Positions 6,030 through 8,576 of a DNA stretch of 8,576 bases are shown here, piece by piece. The notes beneath the pieces are model-generated. The model searched no databases, was not told where the DNA came from, and saw only the letters and a program-made list of their open reading frames with translations. The DNA is from RGIG5270 sp045657185 (GTDB lineage Bacteria > Verrucomicrobiota > Lentisphaeria > Victivallales > Victivallaceae), in contig JAZOSO010000005.1 in NCBI GenBank assembly GCA_045657185.1, forward strand, positions 1-8,576. Reading direction: 5' to 3'. Both the position numbers and the translations under genes were made by a program. Every line of letters begins with the position of its first letter. The stretch's first letter is position 1.

Positions 6030-6083
6030 AAATAATAAAAAAACTCCTTTCTTTACCTTAATATCCGTAAAGAAAAGAGTTTT
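6029..6083 (-). terminator. Rho-independent terminator of the sigma-kinase operon
   Basis: Inverted repeat AAAACTC plus TTTCTTTAC (6040-6056) with GTAAAGAAA plus GAGTTTT (6067-6083), one C/A mismatch, 10-base loop. On the minus strand the hairpin runs directly into TTTTTTTATTATTTT. It begins 32 bp past the kinase stop. A shorter T-run follows on the plus strand, so weak bidirectional function is possible. Confidence 0.85.
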
Positions 6084-6114
6084 CTTGCACTGAATAATGG
6101 AAAAAGTGGAAAAT

Positions 6115-7434
6115 TTATTGCCAATGAGGATATTTATTACATAAACGCTCAATAAGATAATTTTGTTTTTCCAATAATTCAAGGTCAACAGTACTGTTAT
6201 TATTGCCGTAAAGAAATTTATTATAACGCAAGCGTTTTTCTATAACTAAAACAGCTGCTGCCAAACGGGTTTCTTCCGTCAATTTGTCATCCGGTTTATC
6301 AAGCAGTATTTGCAGTTCAGCTGAGGATGCTTCCGGTATCTTCCGGCAGAAATCCCGTAAGTCACTGTTGTATGCCGGATTCCATTTTTTATCTTTCAAA
6401 GCAGACTGCAATTTTGCATTTTTTTCAAATTTGCTTTCAGGATGTTGTAATTGCGGTTTTGTTTGTTTCGGCTCTTTTTTTAATTCAGTATTTTTGACAA
6501 TATTTTTTCCGGTATCAGATTGATTTGATTTTACGATTGCAGATTTTATTTTGTCTGCTTTACTGGGATATTTTACAGGGTGTCTTACAGACGGATATGT
6601 TTTGTATGATAATTTTTTGACAAAAAATACAGAAAAAACAGTCACAATAATTGATATTATTGCAAAAAATATCAGAAAATACAACAGTATATTTTTAAAT
6701 TTTTTCTTTGTTACGGTTTTGTCTTTTTTGTCTCTGTCAAATTCCAGAATTGCCTGCCATACATAAGAATTATTTTTATTTAATAATGCGGGAGGCAATG
6801 CCGGAAAATCCTCAGGTGAATTTCCTGTAAACGCACAATACAAAACTCTGCTGAATGCATAATAGTCATCTTGCGGTTCAGGATTTCTCTCTTTTTTCAA
6901 TAATTCAGGGGACATAAAATCAGGAGTTCCGAGCAGAGAACTTCCCGCCGTATCTGCAACAAGTCCGATATCACCGAGAACATATCTTGAACCGATTTTT
7001 AAAATATTATCAGGTTTTATATCACGATGCACCAAGCCGTTTTTATGCAAAAATTGTATCCCGGCAAGAATATCATTTTTAAGAGAAATTATCTCTTCTG
7101 CTGATAATTTATTTCCGTTATTCAAGCGGTTTCCGAGAGTATCAGGAATATATTCATCATTTTTGCCGGACAGATTATTTGCTAATTCCATTGTATAATA
7201 TAATGAATCATTAAAATAATCCACATGAAATATCTGAACTAAATTCGGATGTTTGCAGGAACGGTATTTTATTAATCCGCGCAGTTCGCGTTCCTGAATT
7301 TTTCCGCCGGGGTTGATGATTTTCAAAGCGGTTTCCGCTTCATTCAATGTATTCCTGGCAAAATAAACCTCGCCGTATGCACCTTTGCCGCAGCATTTTA
7401 TAAGTTTGTAAGGACCGATGTTTTCAGAAATCAT
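6115..7434 (-). CDS. Ser/Thr protein kinase with single transmembrane helix
   Basis: A 439-residue eukaryotic-like kinase. Residues about 8-235 form the kinase domain: Gly-rich loop GKGAYGEVY (16-24), ALKII with Lys38, catalytic HRDIKPDN (136-143), metal-binding DIG (155-157) in place of DFG, activation segment GTPDFMSPE (169-177) and DD at 189-190. The catalytic Lys and both Asp are present, so it is likely active; the C-lobe is short. A strongly hydrophobic helix at 248-272 follows a basic stretch (KDKTVTKKKFK), placing the kinase in the cytosol. Residues 273-439 would be outside: a Lys/Pro-rich linker, then a probably helical domain (about 337-439) I do not recognise. No PASTA or WD repeats. 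Its ATG lies inside the 3' end of the sigma gene (11-bp overlap), so the two are co-expressed. The kinase may regulate the sigma factor or sense envelope state (inference). Confidence 0.92.
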   Translation of the reverse strand: MISENIGPYKLIKCCGKGAYGEVYFARNTLNEAETALKIINPGGKIQERELRGLIKYRSCKHPNLVQIFHVDYFNDSLYYTMELANNLSGKNDEYIPDTLGNRLNNGNKLSAEEIISLKNDILAGIQFLHKNGLVHRDIKPDNILKIGSRYVLGDIGLVADTAGSSLLGTPDFMSPELLKKERNPEPQDDYYAFSRVLYCAFTGNSPEDFPALPPALLNKNNSYVWQAILEFDRDKKDKTVTKKKFKNILLYFLIFFAIISIIVTVFSVFFVKKLSYKTYPSVRHPVKYPSKADKIKSAIVKSNQSDTGKNIVKNTELKKEPKQTKPQLQHPESKFEKNAKLQSALKDKKWNPAYNSDLRDFCRKIPEASSAELQILLDKPDDKLTEETRLAAAVLVIEKRLRYNKFLYGNNNSTVDLELLEKQNYLIERLCNKYPHWQ

Positions 7435-8041
7435 TTATATTGAACTCCGCCATTTCGTCTTCTGTAACTATCTCGTTAATAATATTTTTCATCATTTTCA
7501 AACCTCTGTTTTTAGCAAGATATATTCTTGCCGCAGAAACTTGCAATGCTTCCGCTGTCTCTGCAACAGAAACATGTTGTAAAACATGCATTTCAAAAAT
7601 ATTATAGTTGACAGGATTTAAACGTTCTTTCATTATTTTCAAGATATCATCTTTTATGATATTGTTCCAATGTTCACGAAGTACATTATCAAATAATTCA
7701 TCAGGCATCGGGTCTTCAGCGGCGGCGGTCTCCAAAATGTCAGCAGAAACCATATTGGTAGTTCTTTTTCGTTTGATATCGATTATCAAACCGTTTATAA
7801 TACGTCCGAAATAAGTACGGAATTTCGCCACCGCCGGGTCAAAAACAAAACTTTGCTGGCGTTGATAAAACCGTTTCATAACCTCTTGCAAAAGTTCTTC
7901 GCACTCATCATCAGTCAAACCTTTAAGAACTCCCAAATCAACTATAACATTACGGTAGCGTTCAAAAAATATTTGCCATGAATCATCGTTGCCGTCTTTC
8001 AGATTATCAATTAAAGTTTTTATTGTTGTCGGAAAACGCAT
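7424..8041 (-). CDS. ECF-type RNA polymerase sigma factor
   Basis: A 205-residue protein with the two-domain layout of extracytoplasmic-function sigma factors. Region 2 spans about residues 15-95: W22 and F26, Y29, then the acidic DDECEELLQEVM stretch (44-55) and FRTYFGRIINGLIIDIKRKR (74-93), used for core binding and -10 recognition. Region 4 spans about 132-190, with a helix-turn-helix (VSVAETAEALQVSAARIYLAKNRG) for -35 recognition. An acidic tail follows (IVTEDEMAEF). There is no separate anti-sigma gene; instead a Ser/Thr kinase gene overlaps its end, an arrangement known for ECF groups in planctomycetes and relatives where phosphorylation may control the sigma. The ATG at 8041 has AGGAG 6 bases upstream and a good promoter. 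Target genes are not shown by the sequence. Confidence 0.9.
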   Translation of the reverse strand: MRFPTTIKTLIDNLKDGNDDSWQIFFERYRNVIVDLGVLKGLTDDECEELLQEVMKRFYQRQQSFVFDPAVAKFRTYFGRIINGLIIDIKRKRTTNMVSADILETAAAEDPMPDELFDNVLREHWNNIIKDDILKIMKERLNPVNYNIFEMHVLQHVSVAETAEALQVSAARIYLAKNRGLKMMKNIINEIVTEDEMAEFNINDF

Positions 8042-8047
8042 AAATTA

Positions 8048-8052
8048 CTCCT
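8048..8052 (-). promoter_or_regulatory. Shine-Dalgarno site of the sigma gene
   Basis: AGGAG on the minus strand, 6 bases before the ATG at 8041. This decides the start and rules out upstream in-frame extension. Confidence 0.8.
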
Positions 8053-8062
8053 CTGTATCCAT

Positions 8063-8091
8063 AATATATACCATTTAAATAATAAAATCAA
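8063..8091 (-). promoter_or_regulatory. Promoter of the sigma-kinase operon (sigma-70 type)
   Basis: On the minus strand, TTGATT (8091-8086) and TATATT (8068-8063) are separated by 17 bp. The predicted start of transcription leaves a leader of about 15 nt containing the ribosome site. The boxes resemble housekeeping sigma sites rather than the GC-rich boxes of many ECF promoters. Confidence 0.55.
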
Positions 8092-8253
8092 TGTTTTTGT
8101 ATTAAAATTCGGTTTATTAACGGATTGTGACAGAAATACGCAGAAAAAAACACAGAAAGGCAGAGATATGAGTTTATGCCGCAAACCGCCGATGAGGCAA
8201 AAAACAGGTGTTTTCTGCCCTGTTACGGAAATTTCTCTCTCGATGATGTCATC

Positions 8254-8300
8254 ATAAAACAAAAACGGATGTTCGTTGATTATCAACAACTTACATCCGT
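8254..8300 (-). terminator. Rho-independent terminator for a transcript from the right
   Basis: Inverted repeat ACGGATGT (8265-8272) with ACATCCGT (8293-8300), plus an inner GTTGA/TCAAC pairing around a three-base loop. On the minus strand TTTTGTTTTATG follows. It would end a transcript entering from the right side, upstream of the sigma promoter, insulating the two units. Confidence 0.65.
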
Positions 8301-8523
8301 CAAAAAGGCAAAAAAATGGAGAAGGAAGTCAACTATATAAAAAACTATATTTTAAGCTCAAAAATACCTGAAAATTCCACTGTAGTCTCTCCACACTCTT
8401 TACTTATTACAATTTTTCTCTATTTTATAAATCCTCATGATTGCCTCTTTTATGGAATCTTTGAGCTGAATATATATGGCTATTGGTGAAATCAATCACA
8501 AAGACTCTCTCGTGATTGCATTG

Positions 8524-8551
8524 ATTATACTGCAAAAAATCAAAAAGTCCA
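8524..8551 (-). promoter_or_regulatory. Candidate promoter near the right edge
   Basis: On the minus strand, TGGACT (8551-8546) and a consensus TATAAT (8529-8524) are 16 bp apart. Downstream, CAATCAC (8493-8499) and GTGATTG (8512-8518) would form a hairpin at the start of the transcript, and the next terminator on this strand is at 8254-8300. The region between has no credible gene. Confidence 0.35.
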
Positions 8552-8576
8552 GCGGTGCAATAAAAAAATGAAAATA

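Larger units (their letters stand above)
8092..8576. other. Gene-free right-end region
   Basis: No coding frame has good composition, a ribosome site and a plausible product. It holds the candidate promoter and terminator listed separately, a 13-bp palindrome ATGATG-T-CATCAT at 8243-8255, a hairpin GGCA/TGCC with AAAAC/GTTTT arms near 8196-8219, and spaced CAGAAA repeats at 8131-8165. A 12-codon frame (minus strand, ATG near 8438) is preceded by GAGG, but is too short to call. Confidence 0.5.

Noticed and set aside
5967..6188. 73-codon minus-strand frame
   Set aside because: It overlaps the kinase 3' end in another frame and crosses the terminator hairpin.
8020..8289. 89-codon minus-strand frame overlapping the start of the sigma gene
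   Set aside because: It runs through the sigma promoter and terminator region and lacks a ribosome site or family features.
1..8576. CRISPR array, tRNA, rRNA or insertion sequence
   Set aside because: No regularly spaced direct repeats, no cloverleaf with an acceptor and T-arm consensus, no rRNA-like stretch and no transposase motif were seen.

Overview
The window is AT-rich and every supported gene lies on the minus strand, so it reads from right to left. An ECF-type sigma factor overlapping a membrane-anchored Ser/Thr kinase, together with ADP-heptosyltransferase-like (GT9) domains and only patchy Shine-Dalgarno sites, suggests a Gram-negative bacterium, plausibly of the Planctomycetes-Verrucomicrobia-Lentisphaerae group. 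That assignment is inference; no rRNA or other marker gene is present.

Right part (about 8576 to 6030). A 535-bp gene-free stretch (8042-8576) holds a candidate promoter, a hairpin-plus-U-tract terminator and the promoter of the sigma gene. A two-gene operon follows: ECF sigma factor (7424-8041), then a Ser/Thr kinase with one transmembrane helix (6115-7434), overlapping by 11 bp. A strong terminator hairpin (6040-6083) closes it.

Middle (about 6030 to 5525). This intergenic region has a roughly 190-bp interrupted palindrome (5665-5856) with an internal terminator-like hairpin, a second inverted copy of part of it at 6008-6029, and a perfect 20-bp palindrome (5572-5591) just upstream of the first peptide gene.

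Left part (5524 to 1). This is a RiPP-type (ribosomally made, post-translationally modified peptide) locus. Two tandem 45-residue Cys-rich precursor-like peptides (5387-5524 with 4 Cys, 5177-5314 with 6 Cys) share their first 27 residues and differ only in the C-terminal core. A 12-bp hairpin with a U-rich tail (5129-5168) follows and probably attenuates read-through. Next come an 81-residue protein of unknown function, two paralogous radical SAM/SPASM enzymes with an N-terminal PqqD-like recognition domain, an amidohydrolase-2 family metal hydrolase, and a GT9 protein open at the window edge that begins a second GT9 domain after the first. The last three genes are joined by 4-bp ATGA overlaps.

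Working model (inference): the PqqD-like domains bind the shared N-terminal leader, the radical SAM enzymes modify the Cys-rich core, and the amidohydrolase and tandem glycosyltransferase act later on the peptide or make a sugar for it. The two peptides, two maturases and the linked tandem GT9 gene make this the most unusual part of the window.
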